Part shown: positions 15,122 to 23,800 of the stretch, one piece after another | Layout: each line of letters opens with the position of its first letter | Position numbering within the stretch: position 1 is the stretch's first letter | From: Blastococcus fimeti | GTDB taxonomy: Bacteria; Actinomycetota; Actinomycetes; Mycobacteriales; Geodermatophilaceae | Assembly (NCBI GenBank): GCA_900102115.1 | Contig: FNAW01000001.1 | Location: 310,001 to 374,000 of the forward strand | Length of the DNA: 64,000 nucleotides | Reading direction: 5' to 3' | Made by a program: the position numbers and the translations under genes | Notes under the pieces: generated by a model | What the model was told of the DNA's origin: nothing | What the model saw: the letters and a program-made list of their open reading frames with translations, nothing else | Databases searched by the model: none

Positions 15122-18100
15122 GTGACCACACCGCCGGCGGGCTCCCGCCCTTCGCGTTCCAGCCGGTGCTGGACGCTCCGTGGCGAGGAGGGCGCTGTCG
15201 ATGTCGAGGTCGTCGCCGCGGACGACCAGCGGCTGACCGACGTCCTCCCGTTGCTGACGCAGGCGGTGGGAGTGCCGGTCACCGAGCTGTGGGACGGGGA
15301 GTGCCGCATCGACGCGGAGACGCCCCTCGGCTCCCCGGCTCTGCGGCACGGTGCGCTCCTGGGGGTGGCCCGGCCGTCGACGCCGCCCTCGCCCGACGCC
15401 AGTCCGCTGGAGCTGCACGTGCTCGGCGGGCCCGATGCCGGCCGCGTCCTGCCGCTCGGCCGGGGCCTGCACCTCGTCGGGCGGGACGCGGCGTGCGGCG
15501 TCCGCCTCGCCGATCCCGACATCTCGCGGCGGCACCTCGAGATCCGCGTCGCGGACGGGGAGGTCGAGGTGCGCGACGTCGGGTCGACCAACGGCAGCCT
15601 GCTCGCCGACGAACCGCTGGACGAGCGGCTCCGGCGATGGCCGCCCGAGGCCCGGCTGCGACTGGGTGCCTCCACCCTCGCGGTCAGCCGCTCCTCCGAT
15701 CAGCCGGCGGTCCTCGAGCCGACCGCCGGCGGGCGCACCCGGGTCCGGCCCCCGCACCGGTTGCGGGTGCTGCGCCCGGAGCGGGAGGTGACGCTCCCCC
15801 GGCCGCCCGCGGACCCGCCCCGCCGCCGGCTGGCGTGGGTCGCGGTCCTGCTGCCCGCGGTCGGTGGGGTGCTGCTGGCCTGGCTCCTGCGCACGCCGAC
15901 GTTCCTGTTCTTCGCCCTCCTGAGCCCGCTGGTGGCGCTGGCCACGTGGGCGTCCGAGCGGTGGTCCGGACGGCGGAGCAGCAGGCGCGAGCGCGCTGCC
16001 TACCGCGAGGACCTGGCAGCGGCCCACCGGGAGCTGGACGCCGCCGTCGCCGAGGACGTGCGGGCCGCCGAGCTGGAGCATCCCGACCCGGCGACGATCG
16101 CCGCCGCCGTGCGCCGCCGGACCGCTCTGGTCTGGAGCGGTCGCCCGCAGCCCGGCGGTCCGTTCGTGGTCCGGGTCGGGACCGGGGCGGGCCCGGTGCG
16201 GGTCACCCGGATCGAGGACGACGGCCGGCGGGAGCGCGCGGTCGCCGGCCACCTGCCCGTGACCCTGGACCTGGCGGCCACCGGTGGCCTGGCCCTGGTC
16301 GGCCCGCGGGCGCAGTCGCTCGGCGCGCTGCGGGCGGTGCTCGCGCAGCTGGGCGCGCTGCATCCGCCCGACCGTCTGCGTCTGCTCCTGCTGACCCGCC
16401 CGGAGCACCTGGCCGACTGGACCTGGGCCCGATGGCTGCCCCACCTGCCGGCCGGCGCGGTGCACGTGGTCCCCGACGGCCCTCTCGGCCACCCCGGGGA
16501 CGACACGACCCCGCCCCGGTGGGCGGCCGCGATGCTCACCGTCGCCCCGGGCCGCGTGCTGGTCGTCGTGGACCGGCGGGTCGACGGGCGGACCGCCGCG
16601 CTGCTCCGCGCGGCCCGGGACGCGGGCGCGCTGGTCCTCACCACCACGGAGCGGTCCGGGGAGCTCCCGCTCGCGGTCGACGCCACGCTGACCCTCTCCG
16701 GTGAGACCGGGAGCTCCGCCGTCCTCGCCGAGGACGGCGCCGCCGACCGCAGCGCCGTGCTCGTCGACCGCATGGCGGACGAGCTGGCGGCGGCGCTGGC
16801 GCGGGGGCTGGCCGACCTCGTGCCCGCGGCGTCGGCGGGCACGCTCCCCTCGGACGTCCGGCTGCTCGAGCTCCCCGGGTGGGCGATGCGTCCTGACATC
16901 CGCGGCGTCGCCGAGGGCCGGTGGCCGAGCGACCGGAACGTGCTGCGCACCGTTCTGGGGCGCTCCGCCGACGGGCCGGTGGAGGTCGACCTGTGCCGCG
17001 ACGGGCCGCACGCCCTCGTCGCCGGCACCACCGGATCGGGCAAGTCCGAACTGCTGCAGTCGCTCATCGCCGGGTTGGCGCTGAACCACCCTCCGGAACG
17101 CTGCACGTTCCTGCTCGTCGACTACAAGGGCGGTGCCGCCTTCGCCGAGGCGGCGCGGCTGCCGCACACGGTCGGGCTGCTCACCGATCTGGACGGCTCG
17201 GCCACTGCGCGCGCCCTCCGGTCCCTGACCGCCGAGCTCTCCCGACGGGAGGCCCTCCTGGCCGCGCACGGCGTTCCCGACCTGGCCGCCCTGCCGGCAT
17301 CCGTCGACCTCGCCCGGCTGGTGATCGTCGTCGACGAGTTCGCCACGCTCGTGGACGAGCTCCCCGGATTCGTGCCCGGCCTGGTCGGCATCGCCCAGCG
17401 CGGTCGCTCGCTCGGGATCCACCTCGTGCTGGCGACCCAGCGCCCGGGCGGGGTCGTCTCTCCCGAGATCCGGGCGAACAGCACGCTGCGGCTCTGCCTG
17501 CGCACCACGGACGAGGCCGACTCCCGTGACGTCGTGGGCACTCCGGCCGCGGCCCACCTGCCGGTGCAGCTCCCCGGCCGGGCGATCCTGCGGGCCGGCA
17601 GCGCCGAGCCACGGGTGCTGCAGGTGGCGCGGGTCGCCGTTCCGCCCCTGGCCGCCGGTAGCGCAGCCGAGGTGCGGCGCTGGTCCTGGCCGCTGGGGAG
17701 CCCGTCCTCCCGCCGGTCCGCGACCACCGGCAGCACCGACCTGTCCTGCCTGGTCGAGGCGCTGTCCCGGGCCGCCGCGGAACGCGGCACACCCGCTCCG
17801 CACCGACCCTGGCAACCACCCCTGCCGGACCGGCTGACCCAGCTCGACCTCGACGCCCTTCCGACCGACCGGTCTCCGGATGCACCGCCCGGCCGACTGC
17901 GGATCGGCCTGGTCGACCGGCCCGACCGGCAGTCCCGCGAACCGCTGGACCTCGACCTCGCCGAGGGGGGTGGGGTGCTCGCCGTGGGCGGTCCGCGCAG
18001 CGGCCGCACGACGCTCCTGCGCACCGTGCTGCGGTCGGCCACGGGCCGGCTGAGCCCCGCTGAGCTGCACGTCCACGTGCTCGACGCCGGAGGCGGCGGC

Positions 18101-19294
18101 CTCGGCGCCGAGGCCGCCGCGCTCCCCCACACCGGCACGGCGGTCAGCGGCGCCGACGCGTTCCGGACCGTCCGGCTGGTCGGCCGGTTGAACCGGGAGG
18201 TCGACGCACGACGGGCCGCGCCGGCCGGACACGCCGCCCCTCTCCTGCTCCTCCTCGTGGACGGGATGGAGGCTGTCAGCGCCCTGCTGGACGAGGCCGA
18301 GCCCGGTCGCGGGTCGGACGGGCTGCTGCGGTTGCTCCGCGACGGCGCGGCGGTCGGGCTGACCTGCGTGCTGACGGTGGACCGCGCCATGCCCGGCGGG
18401 CGGCTGGCCTCCGCTGCACGGATGCGCCTGCTCCTCCCCCTGCCCGACCGGGCCGACTACGCCGTCGCCGGCGTGCCGGGCAACTCCGTGCCCGCGTCCC
18501 GGCCGCCCGGGCGGGCGCTGGTCGGCGAGGACGCGCGGGAGTGCCAGCTGGCGCTGCCCGGGACGCCCGCCCCGCGGACCGACGGCCCAGGTGCCGATTC
18601 CGGCGGCGCACCACCCGTCCGGATCGTGGACCTGCCGGCCGACCCGGTCCTGCCCCCGGCACCCGGGCCGGCCACGGACCCCGGGCGGTGGCTCCTGCCG
18701 ATCGGCCCCGGCGGGGACGACGGGACACGGCTGGAGGTGGACCTGGGCCGCAGCGGTGGCCTCCTCGTCGTCGGCCCGCCGGGCAGCGGCCGCACGTCGG
18801 CACTGCAGGCATGGGCGCGGCGGCTGGCCGGCGCGGGCGCCGAGGCCGCCTGGGTGGGGCCGCCCGGGACCGGAGACCCGACCGGTGCGTCGGGGCCGTG
18901 CCTCGATCCCACCGATGCCCAGGCCCTCGCCGCCTGGGTCGCCGGGCTCGACGGACGCCGTGGCGTGCTCGTGGCCGACGACCTCGGCTCCGGACCGGAG
19001 TGCGCCGGGCTGTCGGCCCTTCCACCGCTGGGCGCCCGGACCGGCCTCGCCCTCCTGGCAACGGGGAGCCCGGCCCAGCTGACCAGTCACTACCAGGGGC
19101 CGGTCGCCGCACTCCGCCGTGCACGCACCGGCCTGCTGCTGTGCGCGACCCCGGCGGAGGCCGAGACGCTCGGCATCCGGCTGCCCCGCCTACCGCTGCC
19201 GGCGCGGCCGGGCAGCGGCTGGCTGGTCACGGACGGCCGCGCCGAGCGGGTCCAGGTCGCCCGGGTCCCGCCCGGGCACGATCGGGCGGGCTGA
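15122..19294 (+). CDS. FHA-domain FtsK/SpoIIIE-type ATPase, EccC-like (type VII secretion)
   Basis: A 1390-residue motor. Residues about 96-193 form an FHA phosphothreonine-binding domain (LVGRDAACGVRL, ISRRHLEI, DVGSTNGSLL). Two adjacent membrane helices lie at about 236-275. The first FtsK ATPase has GTTGSGKSE (about 633) and Walker B VIVVDEF (about 735). A second (GGPRSGRTT, about 957) and third (GPPGSGRTS, about 1219) have Arg at the P-loop Lys. EccC proteins drive export of WXG100 proteins, and the divergent WXG100 gene fits. EccB, EccD, EccE and mycosin genes are absent from the window. The GTG start at 15122 has no clear Shine-Dalgarno, so the start is uncertain. Confidence 0.9.
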   Translation: MTTPPAGSRPSRSSRCWTLRGEEGAVDVEVVAADDQRLTDVLPLLTQAVGVPVTELWDGECRIDAETPLGSPALRHGALLGVARPSTPPSPDASPLELHVLGGPDAGRVLPLGRGLHLVGRDAACGVRLADPDISRRHLEIRVADGEVEVRDVGSTNGSLLADEPLDERLRRWPPEARLRLGASTLAVSRSSDQPAVLEPTAGGRTRVRPPHRLRVLRPEREVTLPRPPADPPRRRLAWVAVLLPAVGGVLLAWLLRTPTFLFFALLSPLVALATWASERWSGRRSSRRERAAYREDLAAAHRELDAAVAEDVRAAELEHPDPATIAAAVRRRTALVWSGRPQPGGPFVVRVGTGAGPVRVTRIEDDGRRERAVAGHLPVTLDLAATGGLALVGPRAQSLGALRAVLAQLGALHPPDRLRLLLLTRPEHLADWTWARWLPHLPAGAVHVVPDGPLGHPGDDTTPPRWAAAMLTVAPGRVLVVVDRRVDGRTAALLRAARDAGALVLTTTERSGELPLAVDATLTLSGETGSSAVLAEDGAADRSAVLVDRMADELAAALARGLADLVPAASAGTLPSDVRLLELPGWAMRPDIRGVAEGRWPSDRNVLRTVLGRSADGPVEVDLCRDGPHALVAGTTGSGKSELLQSLIAGLALNHPPERCTFLLVDYKGGAAFAEAARLPHTVGLLTDLDGSATARALRSLTAELSRREALLAAHGVPDLAALPASVDLARLVIVVDEFATLVDELPGFVPGLVGIAQRGRSLGIHLVLATQRPGGVVSPEIRANSTLRLCLRTTDEADSRDVVGTPAAAHLPVQLPGRAILRAGSAEPRVLQVARVAVPPLAAGSAAEVRRWSWPLGSPSSRRSATTGSTDLSCLVEALSRAAAERGTPAPHRPWQPPLPDRLTQLDLDALPTDRSPDAPPGRLRIGLVDRPDRQSREPLDLDLAEGGGVLAVGGPRSGRTTLLRTVLRSATGRLSPAELHVHVLDAGGGGLGAEAAALPHTGTAVSGADAFRTVRLVGRLNREVDARRAAPAGHAAPLLLLLVDGMEAVSALLDEAEPGRGSDGLLRLLRDGAAVGLTCVLTVDRAMPGGRLASAARMRLLLPLPDRADYAVAGVPGNSVPASRPPGRALVGEDARECQLALPGTPAPRTDGPGADSGGAPPVRIVDLPADPVLPPAPGPATDPGRWLLPIGPGGDDGTRLEVDLGRSGGLLVVGPPGSGRTSALQAWARRLAGAGAEAAWVGPPGTGDPTGASGPCLDPTDAQALAAWVAGLDGRRGVLVADDLGSGPECAGLSALPPLGARTGLALLATGSPAQLTSHYQGPVAALRRARTGLLLCATPAEAETLGIRLPRLPLPARPGSGWLVTDGRAERVQVARVPPGHDRAG

Positions 19295-19305
19295 TGCCGC
19301 GTTCC

Positions 19306-19818
19306 TCAGAGCAGCTCGAGTGCCGCGCCCAGCTCCTGCGTGGCGTACCAGGCCAGCTCGTGCCCCTCCGCCTGGTCGACGACGAACTGCGCGTCCTCGC
19401 TGCCCAGATCGGCCTCGAGCACCACGTTGGTGGCAGCCCGCACGTCCTCCTCGGCCTCGCTGCCGTCGATGTGGGCACTGGCGACGTCCCGCATCCGGAC
19501 GTCGACGCCGACCCGCACCGCGCCGCGCTCCACGTGCGGATCGTCCATCGGGCTCACCTGGTCGTCCGGCACGTCCGCGGCCAGCACCACCCGGCGCCGG
19601 GGTGCGGTCGGATCGACGTCGAGCAGGCGGAGGCTTGCACGGGCCGCGGTCAGCAGCGCCGCGTACTCGAGTTCCTCCTGATCGGCCTCGGCGTCGCTGC
19701 GCTCGTAGAACTCGCGGAGCTGCGGAGTGACCGCGAACGCCGTGTGCGGGCCGGCCAGCTGGCCCTCGTCCACCAGCGTCCGCAGCACGGTCGTGGTGGC
19801 CGGCAGGTACACGCGCAC
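19306..19818 (-). CDS. DUF6912-family protein
   Basis: A 170-residue acidic soluble protein beginning MRVYLPATTTVLRTLVDEG and ending YATQELGAALELL. The central part (RRRVVLAADVPDDQV) looks like a beta strand followed by acidic linkers. The N-terminal motif and size match an actinobacterial family of unknown function (DUF6912). The GTG start has AGGAGGG upstream, and TACCGT at 19851-19856 could be its -10 box. It ends 11 bp from the convergent EccC-like gene. No function can be assigned. Confidence 0.75.
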   Translation of the reverse strand: MRVYLPATTTVLRTLVDEGQLAGPHTAFAVTPQLREFYERSDAEADQEELEYAALLTAARASLRLLDVDPTAPRRRVVLAADVPDDQVSPMDDPHVERGAVRVGVDVRMRDVASAHIDGSEAEEDVRAATNVVLEADLGSEDAQFVVDQAEGHELAWYATQELGAALELL

Positions 19819-19920
19819 GCCGGATCCCTCCTGTCGACGATGGGAGGACGACGGTATCCCGGACGGTGCGCCGGCAGCCGCGGCGGGCAGTCCAAGGGGG
19901 TCCGCCCCCGGCCGCGATCG

Positions 19921-21300
19921 TCAGCCGGCCGTCTCCACCAGTTCCGCGACCTGCTGCCCGATCAGGTCCGCGAGGACGTCCACGTCCCCGACGCTGTCCC
20001 GGTCGGCGTTGAAGCCGAAGAACACCGAGCCGTTGTAGCTCGTCATCCCGATGGACACCCCCTGCCCCCGCGCCAGCGGCACGACGGGGAACACCTCGAG
20101 CATCCGGCCCCCGGCGGCGTAGAGCGGTACCTGCGGGCCGGGCACGTTGGTGATCACCAGGTTGAACAGCCGCCGGGAGAGGCCCCGCGCCGCACGCGCG
20201 CCCAGGGCGTGCAGCGTGGGCGGCGCGAAGCCGGTCAGCGCGATGAGGCCGTCGGCGGTCACGGAGCGGCCGGGCACGCCGACGCCGCGCATCGCGTAGC
20301 CGAGCCGCGCCAGCCGGACCCGCGGATTGGGCTCCCCCACCGGCAGGTCCACCAGGTGCGAGGTCACCCGGTTCCCCGAGCCAGGCTCGTCGTCCTGGAG
20401 CGCGACCGGCACCAGAGCCCGGACGGAGGTCCCCGCGACCACCGGCTCGCCGCGGGAGAGCAGCCACTCCCGCAGGGCTCCGGTGAGCACGGTGAGCAAG
20501 ACGTCGTTGACCGTGCCGCCGTGCGTCGCGCGCACGCGTTCGAGGTCGGCGATGCGGGCGCGTGCCACCACCACGCGCCGGGCCCGGCCGACCGGCGCGT
20601 TCAGCGGGCTGTGCGGGGCCGGCAGCACGGTCGATCGCACCGCCCGGAGGAGCCCGCCGGCCACGCCCCCGACCCGCACCGCCGTGGACCGCAGATCGGT
20701 CGCCGCGGCCCGCGCAGCGCCGACGACCAACGAGGGGCGGCGGACGTACTCGTCGAGCGCCTGCAGGACCAGCTCGGTCCCGCCCGGCGCGCGAGCGGGC
20801 TGCCAGTCGACCGGCTCGGGCGCCGCAGCCGCCTGGTCGACGTCGAGCAGCACCTGCCCGATGTCGATCGCGCTGAGCCCGTCGACCAACGCCGGGTGCG
20901 TCTTCGTCATGACCGCCACCCGGTTCCCGCTGAGACCGTCGATCAGGTAGGCCTCCCACAGGGGGCGGTTGCGGTCCAGCGGCCGGGACGCCAGCCGGGA
21001 CACGAGGTCCAGCAACTGCGCCTCGGTGCCCGGCCGCGGCAGGGCGGACCGCCGCAGGTGGTAGGCCAGGTCGAACTCGCGGTCGTCGACCCACACCGGG
21101 TCGGCCAGGTGGCCGGGCACCTCGACGACCCGCTGCCGGTAGCGGGGCACGAGCGCGAGGCGGGCCTCCACCAGCGCCTCGAGCGCGTCCAGCCCACCGG
21201 GCGGCGTCTCGAGCACGAGCACCCCGCCCACGTGCATGGGCGTGGCCGGCTCCTCCAGGTAGAGGAACGAGGCCTCCAGCGGGCTCAGCCGCTCGACCAT
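19921..21300 (-). CDS. Wax ester synthase/diacylglycerol acyltransferase (WS/DGAT) homologue
   Basis: A 459-residue protein of the WS/DGAT family that makes wax esters or triacylglycerol from acyl-CoA. It begins RLSPLEASFLYLEEPATPMHVG, has RPLDRNRPLWEAYLIDGL, and in the C-terminal half NLVITNVPGPQVPLY, all family hallmarks. The catalytic HHxxxDG motif reads HPALVDG (residues 135-141), so the second, catalytic His is Pro. Activity is therefore doubtful or altered. A member of this family (tgs3, Rv3234c, recalled) sits next to Rv3235 in M. tuberculosis, which matches the Rv3235-family gene 4 kb away here. GAGGAG lies before the ATG. Confidence 0.88.
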   Translation of the reverse strand: MVERLSPLEASFLYLEEPATPMHVGGVLVLETPPGGLDALEALVEARLALVPRYRQRVVEVPGHLADPVWVDDREFDLAYHLRRSALPRPGTEAQLLDLVSRLASRPLDRNRPLWEAYLIDGLSGNRVAVMTKTHPALVDGLSAIDIGQVLLDVDQAAAAPEPVDWQPARAPGGTELVLQALDEYVRRPSLVVGAARAAATDLRSTAVRVGGVAGGLLRAVRSTVLPAPHSPLNAPVGRARRVVVARARIADLERVRATHGGTVNDVLLTVLTGALREWLLSRGEPVVAGTSVRALVPVALQDDEPGSGNRVTSHLVDLPVGEPNPRVRLARLGYAMRGVGVPGRSVTADGLIALTGFAPPTLHALGARAARGLSRRLFNLVITNVPGPQVPLYAAGGRMLEVFPVVPLARGQGVSIGMTSYNGSVFFGFNADRDSVGDVDVLADLIGQQVAELVETAG

Positions 21301-21367
21301 GGCACTCCTCGGGCTAGGGGCGGAAGGTCACGCTACGACGGCCGGCGGTCCCCGGACACTCCACCGG

Positions 21368-22663
21368 TCAGCTCGCCCGCCGGGCCCCACGCAACCCGCG
21401 CCGTCCCGTCGCCGGCTCCGGGACCTCGGCGAGGACCGCAGCCATGGCCCGCAGCTCCCCGCGCAGGGCCGATCCGGGCGCCACCTCGGCCAGGGTCCGG
21501 CCCGCGGCCAGCGCCGCATCGGTGGCCCGACGGTCGGCGGACAGGAAGAACGCGACCTCCCGGCCGGAGAAGCGCTCCAGTGCCGCGGCGATCTCGCGAC
21601 GCGGATCGCCGGGCACCGGGCCGCGCCGCACCTGGTTGACGACCACCACGGGGTCCACCTCCGGCAGCACCTCGCGCAGCTCGTCGAGCGCCCGCACGGT
21701 GCGCTGCAGCGCGACGGGGTCGGCGCCGCTGACGCACAGCACGGTGTCGGCGGCCTCGAGCACCGCCAGCGTCGCCCCGTTGCGGCGCGGTGCCGCGGTG
21801 TCGAAGGAGAGCTCCTCGTCGTCCTCCAGATTGAAGGCGCAGTCGACGACGGTGAGCTCGGCCAGCCGGCGCGCCTCCTCGAGCACCGTCGTCACCGCGC
21901 GGGGACGGAGCTCCGGCCATCGGTCGGCCCGCGCCAGCCCGGTGAGCACGCGCAGCTCGGGCCGCACCGCCCACGCCAGCCGCACCAGGGCCGCCGCGTC
22001 GAGGGTGCCCGCGCTCGCCTGCCGGGCCGCGCCGGCCAACCCGGGCGAGTCGTCGAGCAGGCCCAGCACCTGCGCGACCACCCCGCCGTAGACGTCGGCG
22101 TCGACCAGCAGGGCGGACACCCCCAGCCGCGCCGCCTCGTCCGCGAGGCCGACCGCGACCGTCGTGCGACCGGGCGCACCCGTCGGGCCCCAGACGGCGA
22201 CCAGCCGGCCCAGGCCCAGCGGGCGCTCCCGCTCGGTCGCCGGCACGCCCAGCGCCGGCAACGCCGCCTGCGGGTCGGCGACGTCGCGGGGCGCCGCCGG
22301 GGCACCCGCCACCGCCTCCCGCAGCGCACGGGCGATGACCTCGGCCTCGGTGTCGGCGGGGAGCACGTGCGCCACACCCAGCTGGCGCAGCCGCTCCGCC
22401 GCCCGGTCGTCGCCCGGTTCCACCAGACCGACGACCGCCACACCGGAGGCGGTCAGCCGGGCCACCGCGTCGCCGTCCAGGCGGCGGAGCTCGGCCGAGA
22501 GCAACGCGGCCTGACCCGTTCCGGTCGCCGCGGCCGCCAGCAGCTCGGACACGTCCACGCAGCGCCGCACCACGGTGACGCCGTGATCGGCCCGGTCCAG
22601 CGCCCCGACCAGCGCGGACTCCCACGCGGCACCGGTGACCGCGGTGAACACCTGGACGACCAT
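21368..22663 (-). CDS. CpaE/TadZ-like ParA-family ATPase
   Basis: A 431-residue protein. The N-terminal 135 residues resemble a receiver-like or pseudo-receiver domain without a clear phosphorylation site. From about residue 150 comes a MinD/ParA ATPase with the deviant Walker A GPTGAPGRTTVAVGLA and LLVDADVYGG. In the P-loop, Arg replaces the usual second Lys. The family localises Flp/Tad pilus machinery at the pole. Its ATG overlaps the TGA of the CpaB-like gene by one base. No TadA ATPase, TadB/C or pilin gene is in the window, so the pair is orphaned or serves another system. Confidence 0.85.
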   Translation of the reverse strand: MVVQVFTAVTGAAWESALVGALDRADHGVTVVRRCVDVSELLAAAATGTGQAALLSAELRRLDGDAVARLTASGVAVVGLVEPGDDRAAERLRQLGVAHVLPADTEAEVIARALREAVAGAPAAPRDVADPQAALPALGVPATERERPLGLGRLVAVWGPTGAPGRTTVAVGLADEAARLGVSALLVDADVYGGVVAQVLGLLDDSPGLAGAARQASAGTLDAAALVRLAWAVRPELRVLTGLARADRWPELRPRAVTTVLEEARRLAELTVVDCAFNLEDDEELSFDTAAPRRNGATLAVLEAADTVLCVSGADPVALQRTVRALDELREVLPEVDPVVVVNQVRRGPVPGDPRREIAAALERFSGREVAFFLSADRRATDAALAAGRTLAEVAPGSALRGELRAMAAVLAEVPEPATGRRGLRGARRAS

Positions 22664-23394
22664 CAGCCGGTCGGTCCTGCCGCCGACGGGGACCGGCCCA
22701 CCTGGTCGGCGTCCCCCTCCACCGACTCGTGGACGACGACGACGAGCGGTCGTCCACCGATCGCGGCGAGCACCGCGGCGGCCTCGTCCTCGGCGACCGA
22801 CACCACCACCTGGACCGTCGACGTCGGGGTGGACAGCACGCCGTCGGTCCGGCCGGACAGGGCCTGGACCGGCGCGCGCACGACGACCGGTGTCACGCTC
22901 CCGCCGGTGGCCGCCGTGGCGCCGACCGCGGGATCGGCCACCGCGTAGACGTCGACCAGCCCGCCAGGCCGGAGGCCGGGTGGCACGAACCCGGCCTGGA
23001 CCGGCAGCGCCACCTGCACCAGGTCGGCCGGCTCCTCGAGGGCCGAGGCCGGGACCAGCTCGCCCGACCGGACGGCGCGCGCGAGGGCACGGCCGGCCGG
23101 ACGGGTCGTCGTGGACAGGTAGGCGTCCGCGGCCTCGTCGAGGCGCACGTCGACGGCGACCAGGTCGTCCGCACCCAGCTCCGTGCCGGCGGCCAGGTCC
23201 CCGGCCGCGGCCCAGACCGGCACGGTGGCGTCAGCGGCGCCCACCACCCGGGCACCGAGCAGCACCGACCCCAGGACGAGCAGGATCCCCAGCAGCAGCC
23301 GCAGGTCCAGCCACCGCGGCGGGCGGACCCGGCGCGGCACCGCGCCTGCGGGAAGCGGGCTCGTGGGTGGTGCGGCAGGCCGGGCGGCGGTCAC
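22663..23394 (-). CDS. SAF-domain protein, CpaB/RcpC-like
   Basis: A 243-residue protein with an N-terminal membrane anchor (LRLLLGILLVLGSVLLGARVV, near residues 31-51) and an extracytoplasmic SAF domain (VWAAAGDLAAGTELGADDLV). The SAF domain is followed by the RcpC-like region (DVYAVADPAV). CpaB proteins are periplasmic parts of Tad pilus assembly; actinobacterial versions may organise at the wall instead. It starts at a GTG without an evident Shine-Dalgarno and is translationally coupled to the CpaE-like gene. It is divergent from the small HTH gene, 123 bp between starts. Confidence 0.82.
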   Translation of the reverse strand: MTAARPAAPPTSPLPAGAVPRRVRPPRWLDLRLLLGILLVLGSVLLGARVVGAADATVPVWAAAGDLAAGTELGADDLVAVDVRLDEAADAYLSTTTRPAGRALARAVRSGELVPASALEEPADLVQVALPVQAGFVPPGLRPGGLVDVYAVADPAVGATAATGGSVTPVVVRAPVQALSGRTDGVLSTPTSTVQVVVSVAEDEAAAVLAAIGGRPLVVVVHESVEGDADQVGRSPSAAGPTG

Positions 23395-23517
23395 GGTGCA
23401 GATGGTGCGTCAGGAGGTCACCTGCCCGCTGCCGTCATCCACACGTTCGGGTGTGGACGGCTCTCACAGGTCACCGGTGCGGCTGACAGACTGACGGCAC
23501 CGGATGGAGAGGACCCC

Positions 23518-23784
23518 ATGCCCACGCCCCGCTTCCTGACGCTGGACGACGTCGCCGAGATCCTCAACGTCTCGTGGTCCCAGGCGTACGCCCTCGTGCG
23601 GCGCAAGGAGCTCATCGCCATCCAGATCGGCGGGCGCGGCCAGTGGCGGGTCGAGGTCGACGAGCTCGAGCGCTTCATCCAGCAGAAGTACGCCGAGGCC
23701 CGCGCCGGCACGGTGCCGCCGCCCGAGGCCGCCGAGCCGGCCGACGCCACCGCCGACAGCACGGGCGCGAGCCCGACGGCCTGA
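23518..23784 (+). CDS. Excisionase-type helix-turn-helix DNA-binding protein
   Basis: An 88-residue protein whose first 55 residues form a MerR/Xis-like winged helix: FLTLDDVAEILNVSWSQAYA, then LVRRKELIAIQIGGRGQWRVE with the wing. The tail (residues 60-88) is Pro/Ala/Glu-rich and probably disordered. This single-domain class includes excisionases and BldC-like regulators. No phage or integrase gene is nearby, so it is more likely a housekeeping regulator. GGAGAGGA precedes the ATG by about 6 nt. It could regulate the divergent CpaB-CpaE pair; that is inference. Confidence 0.85.
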   Translation: MPTPRFLTLDDVAEILNVSWSQAYALVRRKELIAIQIGGRGQWRVEVDELERFIQQKYAEARAGTVPPPEAAEPADATADSTGASPTA

Positions 23785-23800
23785 CCGCACCTCCTCGGGC

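Noticed and set aside
14675..19090. A 4.4-kb open frame antisense to the EccC-like gene
   Set aside because: It is a shadow of GC-rich codon use on the other strand. Only its last 97 codons, the WXG100 gene, have a start signal and family match.
23518..23784. Phage excisionase marking an integrated element
   Set aside because: No integrase, attachment repeat or tRNA is nearby and the gene is in a conserved chromosomal context.
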